The notes: generated from the sequence alone by a model not told the origin. 64,000 bases of DNA from Rehaibacterium terrae (GCF_014202935.1 NZ_JACHHX010000004.1:117653-181652), one strand, 5' to 3'; shown: positions 9,128-20,766, counted from the stretch's first letter. Made by a program: numbers and translations.

Positions 9128-10525
9128 ATGCTTCCCCTGGTTGCGCTGGTCGGGCGCCCGAACGTCGGCAAGTCCACGCTGTTCAACGCGCTCACGCGCA
9201 CCCGCGACGCGCTGGTGCACGACCAGCCAGGCGTCACCCGCGACCGTCATTACGGGGTGTGCCGGCTGATCGAGGGCCGCGAGTTCGTCCTCGTCGATAC
9301 CGGCGGCATCGCCGGCGAGGACGAAGGGCTGGCCGGGCTGACCGCGCAGCAGGCGCGGGCCGGCGCCGAGGAGGCCGACCTGGTGCTGTTCGTGGTCGAC
9401 GGCCGCGAGGGGCCGTCCGGGCTGGACCAGGACATCCTCGGCTGGTTGCGCAGGACCGCCAAGCCGGTCCTGCTGGTGATCAACAAGATCGACGGCGTCG
9501 ATGAGGACGCCGCCTTGGCCGATTTCGCCCGTTTCGGCCTGCCGGTGGTGCTGCCGGTCTCGGCCGCGCACCGGCAGGGCCTGGACGACCTGCTCGACGA
9601 GGTGCTGGCGCGTCTGCCGGAAGATGGCGACGCCGCCGTGCTCGAGCACGATCCCGAGCGCATCGCCATCGCCTTCGTCGGCCGCCCCAATGTGGGCAAG
9701 TCCACTCTGGTCAATCGCCTGCTCGGCGAGGAACGGATGATCGCCTCGGACGTGCCGGGCACCACCCGCGACTCGATCGCGGTGGACCTGGAGCGCGATG
9801 GCCGCAAGTACCGGCTGATCGACACCGCCGGCATCCGCCGCAAGTCCAGGGTCGAGGAGGCGATCGAGAAGTTCAGCGTCATCAAGACCCTGCAGTCCAT
9901 CGCCGTGTGCGAGGTCGCGGTGGTCATGCTCGACGCCAGCGAGGGTGTCACCGACCAGGACGCCACCGTGCTCGGTCATGTGCTCGAATCCGGCCGCGCG
10001 CTCGTGGTCGCGGTCAACAAGTGGGACGGGCTGAGCACGTATCAGCGCGAGCAGGTGCAGGCGCTGCTGAGCCGCAAGCTCGCCTTCGTGGAGTGGGCCG
10101 AGGTGGTGTTCATCTCCGCCAAGCACGGCTCGGGCCTGAAGGAGCTGTTCCGCGCCATCCATCGCGCCCATGCCTCGGCGACGCGCGAATTCACCACATC
10201 GGAAGTGACCAAGGCGCTGGAAATCGCCTACGACAGCTTCCCGCCGCCGGCAGTGCGCGGTCATGCGGCGAAGATGCGCTACGCCCACCCGGGCGGCTCC
10301 AATCCGCCGGTATTCATCGTGCATGGCACGCGGTTGCGTTCGTTGCCCGACAGCTATCGGCGCTACCTGGAGAACTTCTTCCGCAAGCGCTTCAAGCTGG
10401 TCGGCACGCCGATCCGCTTCGAGTTCCGCGAGGGCAGCAATCCCTACGAGGGCAAGAAGAACGAGCTGACCGAGCGGCAGATCCAGCGCAAGCGCCGCCT
10501 GATGCGGCACGTCAAGCGCAAGTGA
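9128..10525 (+). CDS. der: Ribosome biogenesis GTPase Der (EngA)
   Basis: A 465-residue protein with two tandem GTPase domains and a KH-like C-terminal domain, acting in 50S subunit assembly. The first P-loop is [12 protein letters not shown] at about residue 9, the second [12 protein letters not shown] at about residue 185. DTGG/DTAG switch motifs and NKID/NKWD specificity motifs accompany each. Its last bases overlap the mobA start (GTGA), which ties this essential GTPase to the molybdenum-cofactor genes downstream. Confidence 0.98.
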   Translation: MLPLVALVGRPNVGKSTLFNALTRTRDALVHDQPGVTRDRHYGVCRLIEGREFVLVDTGGIAGEDEGLAGLTAQQARAGAEEADLVLFVVDGREGPSGLDQDILGWLRRTAKPVLLVINKIDGVDEDAALADFARFGLPVVLPVSAAHRQGLDDLLDEVLARLPEDGDAAVLEHDPERIAIAFVGRPNVGKSTLVNRLLGEERMIASDVPGTTRDSIAVDLERDGRKYRLIDTAGIRRKSRVEEAIEKFSVIKTLQSIAVCEVAVVMLDASEGVTDQDATVLGHVLESGRALVVAVNKWDGLSTYQREQVQALLSRKLAFVEWAEVVFISAKHGSGLKELFRAIHRAHASATREFTTSEVTKALEIAYDSFPPPAVRGHAAKMRYAHPGGSNPPVFIVHGTRLRSLPDSYRRYLENFFRKRFKLVGTPIRFEFREGSNPYEGKKNELTERQIQRKRRLMRHVKRK

Positions 10526-11103
10526 TCGCGCCGGCTGAGCTGACCCTCGGCATCATCGCCGGTGGCGCCGCCACCCGCCTGCACGGGCGCGACAAGGCTT
10601 GGCTGAGACTCGCCGATGAGCCGCTGGTGCAGCGACTCGTGCGCGCATTCGCCGGTCAGGTGTCGTCCACGTGGATCAGCGCAAATCGGGACCTGGAGCG
10701 TTACGCCGCGGCAGGCCTGCCTGCCGTGTCCGACCGTGTTGCGACCCGGCCGGGACCGCTGGCCGGCATCGATGCGCTACTCGCCGCCTGTCCGACGCCC
10801 TGGCTGCTGACCGTGCCGGTCGATCTGCTGCACCCGCCGCCAGACCTGCCGGCGCGCCTGCGTGCGGCCTGCGCCGACGCGGCCGGCGCCTACGCCCGCG
10901 ATGACGACGGCCCGCAGCCGCTGGCTGCGCTCTGGCGCGTCGCCGCCTGCCGGACGGCGGTCGCGCAGGCGCTGGCAGGCGGCGATTACGCCGTGCACCG
11001 TGTGCAGGCGGGGCTCGGCCTGGTCCGGGTCGATTTCGCGGGGCTGCGCTTCGGCAACCTGAACACCCCCGAGGATCTGGCCCGCCACGGCATTCAGTCA
11101 TGA
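10522..11103 (+). CDS. mobA: Molybdenum cofactor guanylyltransferase
   Basis: A 193-residue nucleotidyltransferase that attaches GMP to molybdopterin to form the MGD cofactor. The family nucleotide-binding motif reads [20 protein letters not shown] (in most MobA proteins, LAGGxSxRMGxDK). [17 protein letters not shown] and a C-terminal NLNTPEDL are also present. The GTG at 10522 overlaps the der stop and gives the usual length. It is coupled to moeA by ATGA. Confidence 0.93.
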   Translation: MIAPAELTLGIIAGGAATRLHGRDKAWLRLADEPLVQRLVRAFAGQVSSTWISANRDLERYAAAGLPAVSDRVATRPGPLAGIDALLAACPTPWLLTVPVDLLHPPPDLPARLRAACADAAGAYARDDDGPQPLAALWRVAACRTAVAQALAGGDYAVHRVQAGLGLVRVDFAGLRFGNLNTPEDLARHGIQS

Positions 11104-12329
11104 ACGGCAGCCACATCGGCCGGATCGGCTTCGACGAGGCGCTGTCGCTGCTGCGCGACGCGGCCACACCCGTGCCCGCCGAGGCGATCCCGCTCGCGCA
11201 GGCGCTCGGCGGCGTGCTGGCCGAGGACGTGACCGCGCCGATCGACCTGCAGCCCTTCGACAATGCCGCCATGGACGGTTTCGCCGTCCGTGCCGCCGAC
11301 CTGCGTGCGGACGGGGTGTCGGCCCTGCGACTGGTCGGCGAGCAGTACGCCGGACCCGCCCGCGATCTGGCGGTCGGCCCCGGAGAGTGCGTGCGCATCA
11401 CCACCGGGGCGCCGCTCCCGGCCGGCGCCGACAGTGTGCTGATCAAGGAGGAGGCGCGGCTGGCCGATGGCCGGGTGATCGCGGCGTGCGCCCTCACGCC
11501 CGGCACGCACGTGCGCCGGCGCGGCGAGGACGTGCGCCGGGGAGAGGTGGTCCTGCATGCAGGGCAGGTCGTGACACCGGTCCGCCTCGGCATGCTCGCC
11601 GCGCTCGGCTTCAGCCGGGTGCCGTTGCGCCGTCGGCCGCGCGTCGCGGTCTTCAGCAGCGGCGACGAATTGCGTCCCGCCGGCGAGCCGCTACGTCCGG
11701 GCGAGATTCACGACAGCAACGGGCCGATGTTGCAGGCACTGCTCGCGCGCGAAGGCATCCAGGCCGCCCCGCAGCACTTGCCGGACGATCGCGCCGCCGT
11801 GACCGAGCGCCTGCGCGCGGCCGCGCGCAGCGCCGATCTGGTCCTGACCTGCGGCGGCGTGTCGGCCGGCGAGAAGGACCTGCTGCCCGCGGTGCTCGCG
11901 CAGCACGGTGAGGTCGTGTTCTGGAAGGTGCGCATCAAGCCCGGCATGCCGGTGCTGTTCGGTCGTCTGGATGGCACGCCGGTGCTGGGCCTGCCCGGCA
12001 ATCCGGTGTCGGTGCTGGCGACCTATCTCACCCTTGCACTGACCCTGCTCGATGCGATGCAGGGACGCAGCGAGGCGCGGGCGACATGGCGGGCCCGTCT
12101 TGCAGCCCCGGTCGACAAGCCGCATGGCCGGCTGGAATTCCGGCGTGGTCGCCTGGAGGTCGATGAACACGGAGGGCTTCGCGTCCATCCCGACCCGGCG
12201 ACCGGCTCACATCGGCTGCGTGCGGCGGCGCAGGCGAACGCGCTGATCGTGTTGCCCGAGGGGCCGCTGACGCTCGAAGCGGGCGCGCTCGTGCACGTGC
12301 TGCCCTACGGCGAGTTCGGCGCGCGCTGA
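11100..12329 (+). CDS. moeA: Molybdopterin molybdenumtransferase
   Basis: A 409-residue enzyme that inserts molybdate into adenylylated molybdopterin. Family motifs include PFDNAAMDGFAVR, RITTGAPLPAGADSVLIKEEA, SSGDELRPAGEPL, SNGPMLQALL, LTCGGVSAGEKDLL, KVRIKPGMPVLFGRLDGTPVLGLPGNPVS and a C-terminal MoeA domain IV. It sits between mobA and the moeB-like gene, making a cofactor operon. Confidence 0.96.
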   Translation: MNGSHIGRIGFDEALSLLRDAATPVPAEAIPLAQALGGVLAEDVTAPIDLQPFDNAAMDGFAVRAADLRADGVSALRLVGEQYAGPARDLAVGPGECVRITTGAPLPAGADSVLIKEEARLADGRVIAACALTPGTHVRRRGEDVRRGEVVLHAGQVVTPVRLGMLAALGFSRVPLRRRPRVAVFSSGDELRPAGEPLRPGEIHDSNGPMLQALLAREGIQAAPQHLPDDRAAVTERLRAAARSADLVLTCGGVSAGEKDLLPAVLAQHGEVVFWKVRIKPGMPVLFGRLDGTPVLGLPGNPVSVLATYLTLALTLLDAMQGRSEARATWRARLAAPVDKPHGRLEFRRGRLEVDEHGGLRVHPDPATGSHRLRAAAQANALIVLPEGPLTLEAGALVHVLPYGEFGAR

Positions 12330-12360
12330 ACTCGACCGGCCGCAGAGCGATAATCGCCGC

Positions 12361-13497
12361 ATGAGCGCGCCCACCATTCCGCAGATCTCCCCCAGCGAGG
12401 CCCTGGCACGGCAGCGTGCCGGTGCGTTGCTGATCGACGTGCGCGAGACGCACGAATGCGCGCTCGGCTACCCGGAGGGAGCCCTGCGTGTGCCGCGCGC
12501 CACGCTCGAGGCGGAGCCCGGGCTGCATGTGGCGCGGCCGGCGATGGAGGTGCTGCTGATCTGCGCCTCCGGCCGTCGTTCGCTGCTCGCGGCCGAGTGC
12601 CTGGCCAGGCGGGGCTATGCCCGGGTGGCTTCGGTGGCAGGCGGCTTCGCGCGCTGGGTCGAGGAAAACCTGCCGGTGTCGCGACCGGAAGGCGACACCG
12701 ATTTCTATCAGCGCTACTCGCGCCACCTGCTGCTCCCGGAGGTCGGCGAGGCCGGACAGCGCAGGCTGGAAGCGGCGCGTGTGGCCCTGGTCGGCGCCGG
12801 CGGGCTGGGGTCACCGGCGGCGTTCTACCTCGCCGCTGCCGGCATCGGCACCTTGCGGTTGGCCGACGACGACGTGGTCGACCGCAGCAACCTGCAGCGG
12901 CAGATCTTGCATACCGATGACCGTGTCGGCCTGCCCAAGGTGCAGTCCGCTCGCGCCACGCTGGCCGCGCTGAACCCGCGGGTGCGCGTCGAGCCGCTGG
13001 CCGAGCGCATCACCGCCGCCAACGTCGAGCGCCTGATCGGCGATGCCGACGTGGTGATCGACGGCGCCGACAATTTCGCCGTGCGCTACCTGCTGTCGGA
13101 TGCCTGCGTGAAGCTGGGCAAGCCGCTGGTGTACGGTGCGGTGCATCGCTTCGAAGGCCAGGTGAGCGTGTTCGACGCCGGTCGCCAGCGCGGCAGGGCG
13201 CCGTGCTACCGCTGCCTGTTCCCGGAGCCGCCGCCGCCCGAGTTCGCGCCCAACTGCGCCGAAGCCGGCGTGCTCGGCGTACTGCCGGGCATCATTGGCC
13301 TGCTGCAGGCCAACGAAGCGATCAAGCTGGTCCTCGGGTTCGGCGAGCCGCTGATCGGCCGTCTGCTGCACTTCGACGCGCTGGCGATGCGCTTCCGCGA
13401 AACGCGGCTGTCGCCCGACCCGGACTGTCCGGTGTGCGCTGCCGGCAAGCCGTTCCCGGGCTATATCGACTACCAGCGGTTCTGCGCGGCCGGCTGA
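12361..13497 (+). CDS. moeB: Rhodanese-MoeB/ThiF fusion adenylyltransferase
   Basis: A 378-residue protein with an N-terminal rhodanese domain (about residues 8-108; active-site loop CASGRRS with Cys68) and a C-terminal E1-like adenylation domain (GAGGLGS at about 146-151, [29 protein letters not shown]). Two CxxC pairs (CYRC and CPVC) would bind zinc, and [13 protein letters not shown] follows the family. It would adenylate the C-terminus of MoaD, or of ThiS-like sulfur carriers, and could also supply the persulfide sulfur. In the better-known MOCS3/Uba4 arrangement the rhodanese is C-terminal, so the order here is reversed. The gene is 31 bp after moeA. Confidence 0.9.
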   Translation: MSAPTIPQISPSEALARQRAGALLIDVRETHECALGYPEGALRVPRATLEAEPGLHVARPAMEVLLICASGRRSLLAAECLARRGYARVASVAGGFARWVEENLPVSRPEGDTDFYQRYSRHLLLPEVGEAGQRRLEAARVALVGAGGLGSPAAFYLAAAGIGTLRLADDDVVDRSNLQRQILHTDDRVGLPKVQSARATLAALNPRVRVEPLAERITAANVERLIGDADVVIDGADNFAVRYLLSDACVKLGKPLVYGAVHRFEGQVSVFDAGRQRGRAPCYRCLFPEPPPPEFAPNCAEAGVLGVLPGIIGLLQANEAIKLVLGFGEPLIGRLLHFDALAMRFRETRLSPDPDCPVCAAGKPFPGYIDYQRFCAAG

Positions 13498-13584
13498 GAC
13501 GCGCACGCCGCGCCTCGCGCGCTGCATGCGTTTCGCTGCCCGATCGCGACCGGCGCCGGAATCGCGGCGAAAAACGGCGCGATC

Positions 13585-13890
13585 TCAGCCATGCTTCTTT
13601 TGCGACGCCTCGAAGGCGGCGAGCTGCTCCGGCGTCGCCTCGCGCTGGTATTTCGCCTTCCACTCGGCGAATGGCATGCCGTAGATCGCTTCGCGCGCCT
13701 GCTCCCGGCTCATCGTCGCGCCCGCGGCCTCCGCCGCCTCGCGGTACCAGTCGGCCAGGCAGTTGCGGCAGAAGCCGGCGAGGATCATCAGGTCGATGTT
13801 CTGCACGTCGCTGCGCCGGCGCAGGTGTTCCAGCAGGCGCCGGAAGGCGGCGGCCTCGTACTCGACCACCGGGGACACGGTGTCGCTCAT
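13585..13890 (-). CDS. DUF1244 family protein
   Basis: A 101-residue protein of a small conserved proteobacterial family without an established function. The conserved segment [14 protein letters not shown] (Cys pair around residue 42-45) and [23 protein letters not shown] C-terminus are seen. I chose the ATG at 13890 because GAGGAG precedes it at good spacing; an upstream start at 13911 would add seven unconserved residues. It lies alone on the minus strand, convergent with the moeB-like gene and divergent from folD. Confidence 0.8.
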   Translation of the reverse strand: MSDTVSPVVEYEAAAFRRLLEHLRRRSDVQNIDLMILAGFCRNCLADWYREAAEAAGATMSREQAREAIYGMPFAEWKAKYQREATPEQLAAFEASQKKHG

Positions 13891-13949
13891 GTGGCGGTCT
13901 CCTCGCTGCATCGGGGATAATCCCGCACTTTACCAGCGGGGCCTGGCCC

Positions 13950-14807
13950 ATGACCGCACGCATCCTCGACGGCAAGCGCATCGCCGATGAACTCCTCGTC
14001 CACCTGGCGGGGCGCGTGCAGGCGCGGGTGGCGGCCGGCAAGCCGCGACCGGGGCTGGCGGTGATCCTGGTCGGCGCCGATCCGGCCTCGCAGGTATACG
14101 TGCGCAACAAGCGCCGCGCCGCCGAGAAGGTGGGCATCCGCGCCATCGACTATGACCTGCCTGCGAGCACCAGCGATGCGGATCTCGCCGCGCTGATCGA
14201 CAAGCTCAACGCCGATCCCGAAGTGCACGGCATCCTGCTGCAACTGCCGCTACCCGACCGCCGCGATGCCTCCTCGCTGATCCTGCGCATCGATCCGCGC
14301 AAGGATGTCGACGGCTTCCATCCCGAGAATGTCGGCCATCTGGCCTTGCGTCAGTTCGGGCTGCGCCCGTGCACGCCGCGCGGCATCACCACGCTGCTGG
14401 GTTACACCGACCGCCCGGTGCGCGGACAGACCGCGACGATCGTGGGCGTCTCCAACCACGTCGGCCGGCCGATGGCGCTGGAGCTGCTGATCGCCGGCTG
14501 CACCACGATCTGCTGCCACAAGTTCACCCCGCGCGACGTCTTGGAGACGCAGGTACGCCAGGCCGACATCCTGGTGGTGGCGGTGGGGCGGCCCAACCTG
14601 ATTCCGGGCGAGTGGGTGAAGCCGGGCGCGGTGGTGATCGACGTCGGCATCAACCGGCTGGAGGATGGCCGCCTGTGCGGCGACGTCGGTTTCGCCGAGG
14701 CGGCCAAACGGGCGAGCTGGATCACCCCGGTGCCCGGCGGCGTCGGCCCGATGACCGTCGCCACGCTGATGCAGAACACGCTGGAGGCGGCCGAGGCGGC
14801 GGACTGA
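13950..14807 (+). CDS. folD: Methylenetetrahydrofolate dehydrogenase / cyclohydrolase
   Basis: A 285-residue bifunctional enzyme that interconverts 5,10-methylene-THF and 10-formyl-THF. The catalytic [14 protein letters not shown] segment with its lysine, the QLPLPDRR segment, [26 protein letters not shown] and the C-terminal [15 protein letters not shown] are all present. The open frame extends far upstream through moeB sequence; the ATG at 13950 matches the family N-terminus ([15 protein letters not shown]). It precedes guaB, so this is a one-carbon/purine neighbourhood. Confidence 0.97.
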   Translation: MTARILDGKRIADELLVHLAGRVQARVAAGKPRPGLAVILVGADPASQVYVRNKRRAAEKVGIRAIDYDLPASTSDADLAALIDKLNADPEVHGILLQLPLPDRRDASSLILRIDPRKDVDGFHPENVGHLALRQFGLRPCTPRGITTLLGYTDRPVRGQTATIVGVSNHVGRPMALELLIAGCTTICCHKFTPRDVLETQVRQADILVVAVGRPNLIPGEWVKPGAVVIDVGINRLEDGRLCGDVGFAEAAKRASWITPVPGGVGPMTVATLMQNTLEAAEAAD

Positions 14808-14829
14808 GATCGAGTCCCGCCCGGCAGGG

Positions 14830-16322
<1,493 letters not shown>

Positions 16323-16325
16323 GTG

Positions 16326-16423
16326 GTAGTCGGAAACCGGTAACCGGCAATCGGTAACCGGAATGCAAGCCAATCCCTCGGGAACGCCTTCCGGTTCCCG
16401 GTTACTCGTTACCGGTTGCCGTC
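16326..16423. repeat. Palindromic intergenic repeat, copy 2
   Basis: The guaB-guaA gap contains GGAAACCGGTAACCGG, GGTAACCGG and, on the other side of a roughly 27-bp centre, TTCCGGTTCCCGGTTAC and TTACCGGTTGCCG. The two sides are complementary, so the transcript would fold into a long imperfect stem. The centre contains GCAAGCC and TCCC, as in the copy at 623-725. The last bases abut the guaA start codon, so the stem could affect guaA translation. Confidence 0.65.
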
Positions 16424-16424
16424 A

Positions 16425-17993
16425 ATGACCGACATCCACAGCGACAAGATCCTCATCCTCGATTTTGGCGCGCAGTACACCCAGCTGATCGCCCGCCGCA
16501 TCCGCGAGATCGGCGTGTACTGCGAAATCTGGGCCTGGGATCACGACCCGGCCGAGATCGTGGCCTTCGGTGCCAAGGGCATCATCCTCTCCGGCGGACC
16601 GGAGTCCACCACGGCACCGGATGCGCCCAAGGCGCCGCGGGAGGTCTTCGAGCTGGGCGTGCCGATCCTGGGCATCTGCTACGGCATGCAGACCCTGGCC
16701 GCGCAGCTCGGCGGCAAGACCGAGGCCGCTGTGGAACGCGAGTTCGGCTACGCCGAGGTCGAGGTGATCTCGCCCTGCGCGCTGCTCGACGGCTTCAAGG
16801 ACCATGCCGGCTCGCCGCCGCGATTGGACGTCTGGATGAGCCATGGCGACCGCGTCAGCGCGGTGCCGCCGGGCTTCAAGGTGACCGCGCGCACGCCGTC
16901 GGTGCCGATCGTGGCGATGGCCGACGAGGAGCGGCGCTGGTATGGCGTGCAGTTCCATCCGGAAGTCACCCACACCAGGCAGGGCGGAGCGCTGCTCAAG
17001 CGTTTCGTGCACGAAATCTGCGGCTGCCGGATGCTGTGGACCGCAGCCAACATCATCGAGGACCAGATCGCCCGCGTGCGCGAGCAGGTCGGCGACGATC
17101 ACGTGCTGCTCGGCCTGTCCGGGGGCGTCGATTCTTCCGTCGTGGCGGCACTGCTGCACCGCGCGATCGGCGACAAGCTGACCTGCGTGTTCGTCGATAC
17201 CGGCCTGCTGCGTTGGCAGGAAGGCGACCAGGTGATGGCGATGTTCGCCGAGCACATGGGTGTGAAGGTGATCCGCGTCGATGCCCGCGAGCGCTTCTTC
17301 GCCGCGCTGGAAGGCCACAGCGACCCCGAGGCCAAGCGCAAGATCATCGGTCGGCTGTTCATCGAGGTCTTCGAGGAAGAGGCGGCCAAGATCGAAAACG
17401 TGAAGTGGCTGGCGCAAGGCACCATCTACCCGGACGTGATCGAGTCGGCCGGCAGCAAGACCGGCAAGGCCCACGTCATCAAGAGCCATCACAACGTCGG
17501 CGGCCTGCCCGAGCACATGAAGCTCGGCCTGGTCGAGCCGCTGCGCGAGCTGTTCAAGGACGAGGTGCGCCGGGTCGGCGTCGAGCTGGGCCTGCCGCAC
17601 CACATGGTCTACCGCCACCCGTTCCCCGGCCCGGGCCTGGGCGTGCGCATCCTCGGCGAGGTCAGGCCCGAATACGCCGAGCTGCTGGCCCGCGCCGACC
17701 ACATCTTCATCGAGGAGCTGCGCCGGCACGGGCTGTACGACAAGGTCAGCCAGGCCTTCGCGGTGTTCCTGCCGGTCAAGTCGGTCGGCGTGGTCGGCGA
17801 CGCCCGCGCCTACGAGTGGGTCATCGCGCTGCGCGCGGTCGAGACCATCGACTTCATGACCGCCCACTGGGCGCATCTGCCCTACGAGTTTCTTGATCTT
17901 GTATCGCGCCGAATAATCAATGAGTTGCGAGGAATTTCTCGCGTTGTTTATGACATCAGCGGCAAGCCGCCCGCGACCATCGAGTGGGAGTAG
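16425..17993 (+). CDS. guaA: GMP synthase (glutamine-hydrolysing)
   Basis: A 522-residue two-domain enzyme that aminates XMP to GMP. The N-terminal class I glutamine amidotransferase has LSGGPEST and GICYGMQ with the nucleophilic cysteine, and the His-Glu pair in [11 protein letters not shown]. The ATP-pyrophosphatase domain has the P-loop LSGGVDSSV, and the C-terminal dimerisation domain ends in PPATIEWE. The ATG at 16425 is preferred over a TTG three codons upstream that lies inside the repeat. The last 35 codons contain a segment with unusual base composition (see 17889-17951). Confidence 0.98.
   Translation: MTDIHSDKILILDFGAQYTQLIARRIREIGVYCEIWAWDHDPAEIVAFGAKGIILSGGPESTTAPDAPKAPREVFELGVPILGICYGMQTLAAQLGGKTEAAVEREFGYAEVEVISPCALLDGFKDHAGSPPRLDVWMSHGDRVSAVPPGFKVTARTPSVPIVAMADEERRWYGVQFHPEVTHTRQGGALLKRFVHEICGCRMLWTAANIIEDQIARVREQVGDDHVLLGLSGGVDSSVVAALLHRAIGDKLTCVFVDTGLLRWQEGDQVMAMFAEHMGVKVIRVDARERFFAALEGHSDPEAKRKIIGRLFIEVFEEEAAKIENVKWLAQGTIYPDVIESAGSKTGKAHVIKSHHNVGGLPEHMKLGLVEPLRELFKDEVRRVGVELGLPHHMVYRHPFPGPGLGVRILGEVRPEYAELLARADHIFIEELRRHGLYDKVSQAFAVFLPVKSVGVVGDARAYEWVIALRAVETIDFMTAHWAHLPYEFLDLVSRRIINELRGISRVVYDISGKPPATIEWE
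17889..17951 (+). other. Low-GC, atypical-codon patch in guaA 3' end
   Basis: These 63 bases are 25/63 G+C (40%), while the flanking guaA sequence is strongly GC-rich. The codons include CTT, GTA, CGA, ATA, AAT, TTG, GGA, ATT, TCT, GTT and TAT, which are scarce in neighbouring genes. The encoded residues ([20 protein letters not shown] and Tyr) remain normal for GuaA. The boundary at 17889 is abrupt. The 3' end of guaA is a known integration site for integrative elements in several bacterial groups, so I infer a recombined att half-site left by a past island. No integrase is present now. Confidence 0.65.
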
Positions 17994-18000
17994 CCGGCCT

Positions 18001-18025
18001 GCCCGCGAGCCATGGGCTCGCGGGC
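18001..18025 (+). terminator. Strong GC-rich hairpin after guaA
   Basis: GCCCGCGAGCC and GGCTCGCGGGC form perfect 11-bp arms around ATG, starting 8 bp after the guaA stop. No U-tract follows, so it may act as a transcript-stabilising 3' end or a factor-dependent terminator. Confidence 0.5.
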
Positions 18026-18080
18026 CGGGCGATCCGCGGCCGGTCTGGCAGCACCGGCATTGAACGAAGCTGAGCCTGAG

Positions 18081-18572
18081 ATGACGATTCCGGACTCCAT
18101 CGATGCGTCCGATGAGCGCTGGATGCGCCACGCCCTGGCGCTGGCCGACCGCGCCGAGGCCGAGGACGACGAGGTGCCGGTGGGTGCGGTGCTGGTCGGC
18201 GCCGACGGCACGCTGCTTGCCGAGGGCTGGAACCGCAACATCACCGAGCACGACCCGACCGCGCATGCCGAGATCGTCGCCATGCGCCAGGCCGGCCTGC
18301 GCCTGGGCAACCATCGCCTGCTCGGCACCACGCTGTATGTGACGCTGGAGCCGTGCGCGATGTGCGCGATGGCGATGGTGCACGCACGCATAGCCCGCGT
18401 GGTCTACGCCACCGGCGATCCCAAGACCGGTGCCTGCGGCAGTGTCTTCGACCTGCTGGCCGATCCGCGCCACAACCATCGCGTGCAGGTGCAGGGCGGT
18501 TTGCTGGCGGAGGAAGCCGCTGCACGCCTGACCGGCTATTTCCGCCGCAAGCGCGGCAAGGCGGCGGGTTGA
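18081..18572 (+). CDS. tadA: tRNA-specific adenosine deaminase
   Basis: A 163-residue cytidine/deoxycytidylate deaminase-fold enzyme that converts A34 to inosine in tRNA-Arg(ACG). The zinc and catalytic motif HAEIVAMRQA and the zinc motif PCAMCAMAM are present, along with VVYATGDPKTGACGS, which matches TadA rather than free-base deaminases. The frame is open further upstream but overlaps the guaA hairpin; the ATG at 18081 gives the standard N-terminus. It follows guaA on the same strand. Confidence 0.93.
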   Translation: MTIPDSIDASDERWMRHALALADRAEAEDDEVPVGAVLVGADGTLLAEGWNRNITEHDPTAHAEIVAMRQAGLRLGNHRLLGTTLYVTLEPCAMCAMAMVHARIARVVYATGDPKTGACGSVFDLLADPRHNHRVQVQGGLLAEEAAARLTGYFRRKRGKAAG

Positions 18573-18648
18573 GGCGACGCTGATCGAGCCAGCGTCGCCG
18601 CGCCCATGGTTGGCACGCAGCGGCCGGGCAAGTCCGGGATGGACTTGC

Positions 18649-19122
18649 TCAGGCCCTCCCTGAATCACTCCTGCGCCCGAGCTGATGATCCAGCTCGTCG
18701 TCGAGACTGCGCACCGCCAGGCTGACCTCCAGCCCCATGAACAGGCTGCCGGCGAGCAGGCAGAATGTGCCGAACACGGCCAGGCCGGTCGGCAACTCGC
18801 CGAGCGCGAAACCGGTGAAGGCGTCGACCGCCAGCGCCAGGCTGGTGCCGACGAACGAACCCAATGCGACGTAGAACAGCACGCAGGCGCGCAGGACGTG
18901 ATAGCTGCGCCGGCGATGGCGGGCGATCTGCGGCTCCAGCACTGCCTGCTGCCCGGGTTCGGAGCGCGCCCAGTCGGTCACCAGCGCCCGCAACCGGTCC
19001 ACCACCCGCGCCAGCCGGTTGTTGGCCGAGATCAGCAGCGACCCGGTCGCCGCCATCAGCAGGGCGGGGGCCAGCATGGCGGTGAGGATCTGGTAGTGGC
19101 CGAGGGGGTCGGTCAGCGGCAT
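18649..19122 (-). CDS. DUF2721 membrane protein
   Basis: A 157-residue protein with three predicted membrane segments (about residues 10-32, 80-105 and 115-138), matching the DUF2721 family of small inner-membrane proteins of unknown function. The motif SANNRLARVVDRLRAL after the first membrane segment is characteristic. It stands alone on the minus strand, convergent with tadA and divergent from orn. Confidence 0.75.
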   Translation of the reverse strand: MPLTDPLGHYQILTAMLAPALLMAATGSLLISANNRLARVVDRLRALVTDWARSEPGQQAVLEPQIARHRRRSYHVLRACVLFYVALGSFVGTSLALAVDAFTGFALGELPTGLAVFGTFCLLAGSLFMGLEVSLAVRSLDDELDHQLGRRSDSGRA

Positions 19123-19191
19123 GGCGAGGCCTCATCCGGGGGCAGGGCGGGCTGAAGTATCATGCCGACCTTTCCCGTGTCCGGCGAGCAC

Positions 19192-19761
19192 ATGAGCCAA
19201 CCGAACCTTCCCAACGAAGAGCACCTGATCTGGATCGACCTGGAGATGACCGGGTTGGACCCGGACACCGATTCCATCCTGGAGATCGCCACCGTGGTCA
19301 CCGACAAGGAGCTCAACGTGCTCGCCGAGGGTCCGGTGCTGGCGATCCACCATCCGGTCGGACGTCTGCAGGCGATGGACGAGTGGAACCGCAACCAGCA
19401 CAGCCGTTCCGGCCTGTGGGCGCGGGTGCTGGAGAGTGACATCGATCTGGCGCGCGCCGAGGCGCTGACGCTGGACTTCCTGACCCGCTGGGTGCCGGCC
19501 GGCAAATCGCCGATGTGCGGCAACTCGATCTGCCAGGATCGCCGTTTCCTCTATCGTCTGATGCCGCGGCTGGAGCGTTACTTCCATTACCGCAATCTCG
19601 ATGTGAGCACGGTCAAGGAGCTGGCCCGGCGCTGGGCTCCCGATGTCGGCAAGGGCTTCAGCAAGGACTCCGCACACACCGCCCTGAGCGACATCCGCGA
19701 TTCGGTCGCGGAGTTGCGGTATTACCGTCGTTTCATGGGGCGGCTTGGCGGCCTGGAGTGA
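19192..19761 (+). CDS. orn: Oligoribonuclease
   Basis: A 189-residue DEDDh exoribonuclease that degrades short oligoribonucleotides and pGpG. Motif I is [11 protein letters not shown], motif II includes [11 protein letters not shown], and motif III has [19 protein letters not shown] prefer the ATG at 19192 over that at 19162, because the added N-terminal ten residues are not part of the family and a TATCAT -10-like element lies at 19158-19163. It is a single-gene unit. Confidence 0.96.
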   Translation: MSQPNLPNEEHLIWIDLEMTGLDPDTDSILEIATVVTDKELNVLAEGPVLAIHHPVGRLQAMDEWNRNQHSRSGLWARVLESDIDLARAEALTLDFLTRWVPAGKSPMCGNSICQDRRFLYRLMPRLERYFHYRNLDVSTVKELARRWAPDVGKGFSKDSAHTALSDIRDSVAELRYYRRFMGRLGGLE

Positions 19762-19791
19762 GCGTCGACGCACGCGACCGGCAGAGGCCGC

Positions 19792-20658
19792 TCACTCCGC
19801 CTGCTGGCTGACCCGCCCGATTGCCTGCCCGATCGCATCCGGCAGGTGCAGGTGCACGTCGCGCTGCGGGTAGGGAATGGTGATGCCGGCTTCACCCAGT
19901 CCGCGGTGCACGGCCTCCAGCAGGTCGCTGCGGGTCGGTGCGAAGTCCGGCGTGCGCACCCAGGCGCGCAAGGCCAGGTTGACGCTGTTGTCGCCCAGCC
20001 CAGTGACCACCACGTCGGCAGCCGGTTCGGTCAGCACCTTCCCGTGTCCGGCGGCGATCGCCAGCAACACGCGGCGCGCCTCGCGCACGTCATCGTCGTA
20101 GCCGATGCCGACCGGGATGTCGATGCGGCGCTGTTCGCGGGCGGTGAAGTTGATGATCGGCACGGCGGCGATCTGGGCATTGGGCAGGATCACCTCGTGG
20201 TTGTCGAAAGTGCGGATCACGGTCTGAAACAGCCGAACCTGCTCGACCACGCCATCGGTACCGGCCAGCTTGACCACATCGCCGGCACGGAACGGCCGCA
20301 GCACGATCAGCATCACCCCGGCGGCGATGTTGGACAGCGAATCGCGCATCGCCAGGCCGATCGCCAAGCCGGCGGCGCCGACCACCGCCAGCAGTGAGGT
20401 GGGTGGCACACCGACCGCATCCAGCGCGGTCACGATGACCAGAATCAGGATGGCGGCATAGGCCAGGTTGGCGAAGAAACTGCGCAGGATCGGGTCGACC
20501 GAGGTGCGGCCGAGCAACCGGCCGACCGTCTTCGACATCCGACGGGCCAACCACAGTCCGAGCAGGACGATCAGCAGGGCGCCAAACAGGCGCAAGCCCC
20601 ACACCAGGAGCAGATCGATCCAGTTGACGGCCAGCGTGGCCTGGGTCAGTGTCTTCAT
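19792..20658 (-). CDS. Small-conductance mechanosensitive channel, MscS family
   Basis: A 288-residue inner-membrane channel protein that releases solutes on hypo-osmotic shock. Three membrane segments are seen, the last with the glycine/alanine-rich pore helix VVGAAGLAIGLAMRDSLSNIAAGVMLIVLRPFRAGD, which is diagnostic. A cytoplasmic beta/alpha domain follows (HEVILPNAQIAAVPIINFT). The ATG at 20658 has GGAGGA at good spacing. It lies downstream of ppsA but is separated from it by a terminator. Confidence 0.93.
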   Translation of the reverse strand: MKTLTQATLAVNWIDLLLVWGLRLFGALLIVLLGLWLARRMSKTVGRLLGRTSVDPILRSFFANLAYAAILILVIVTALDAVGVPPTSLLAVVGAAGLAIGLAMRDSLSNIAAGVMLIVLRPFRAGDVVKLAGTDGVVEQVRLFQTVIRTFDNHEVILPNAQIAAVPIINFTAREQRRIDIPVGIGYDDDVREARRVLLAIAAGHGKVLTEPAADVVVTGLGDNSVNLALRAWVRTPDFAPTRSDLLEAVHRGLGEAGITIPYPQRDVHLHLPDAIGQAIGRVSQQAE

Positions 20659-20697
20659 GACTTCCTCCGGTTCGCGGACAGGCGGCATCGGAACGAC

Positions 20698-20720
20698 AAG
20701 GCCCCATCGGATGGGGCCTT
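20698..20720 (-). terminator. Intrinsic terminator downstream of ppsA
   Basis: AAGGCCCCAT and ATGGGGCCTT form perfect 10-bp arms with a 3-nt loop. It lies 46 bp after the ppsA stop, with T-rich sequence following on the minus strand (CCTTGTCGTT). Confidence 0.7.
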
Positions 20721-20766
20721 GCAGTCACACCAAGGTAGCGTGCCAGGAGTTAGCGCAGGGTGAGAA

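Noticed and set aside
9907..11103. A 398-residue mobA
   Set aside because: The first 205 codons lie inside der in another frame; the GTG at 10522 gives the normal mobA length.
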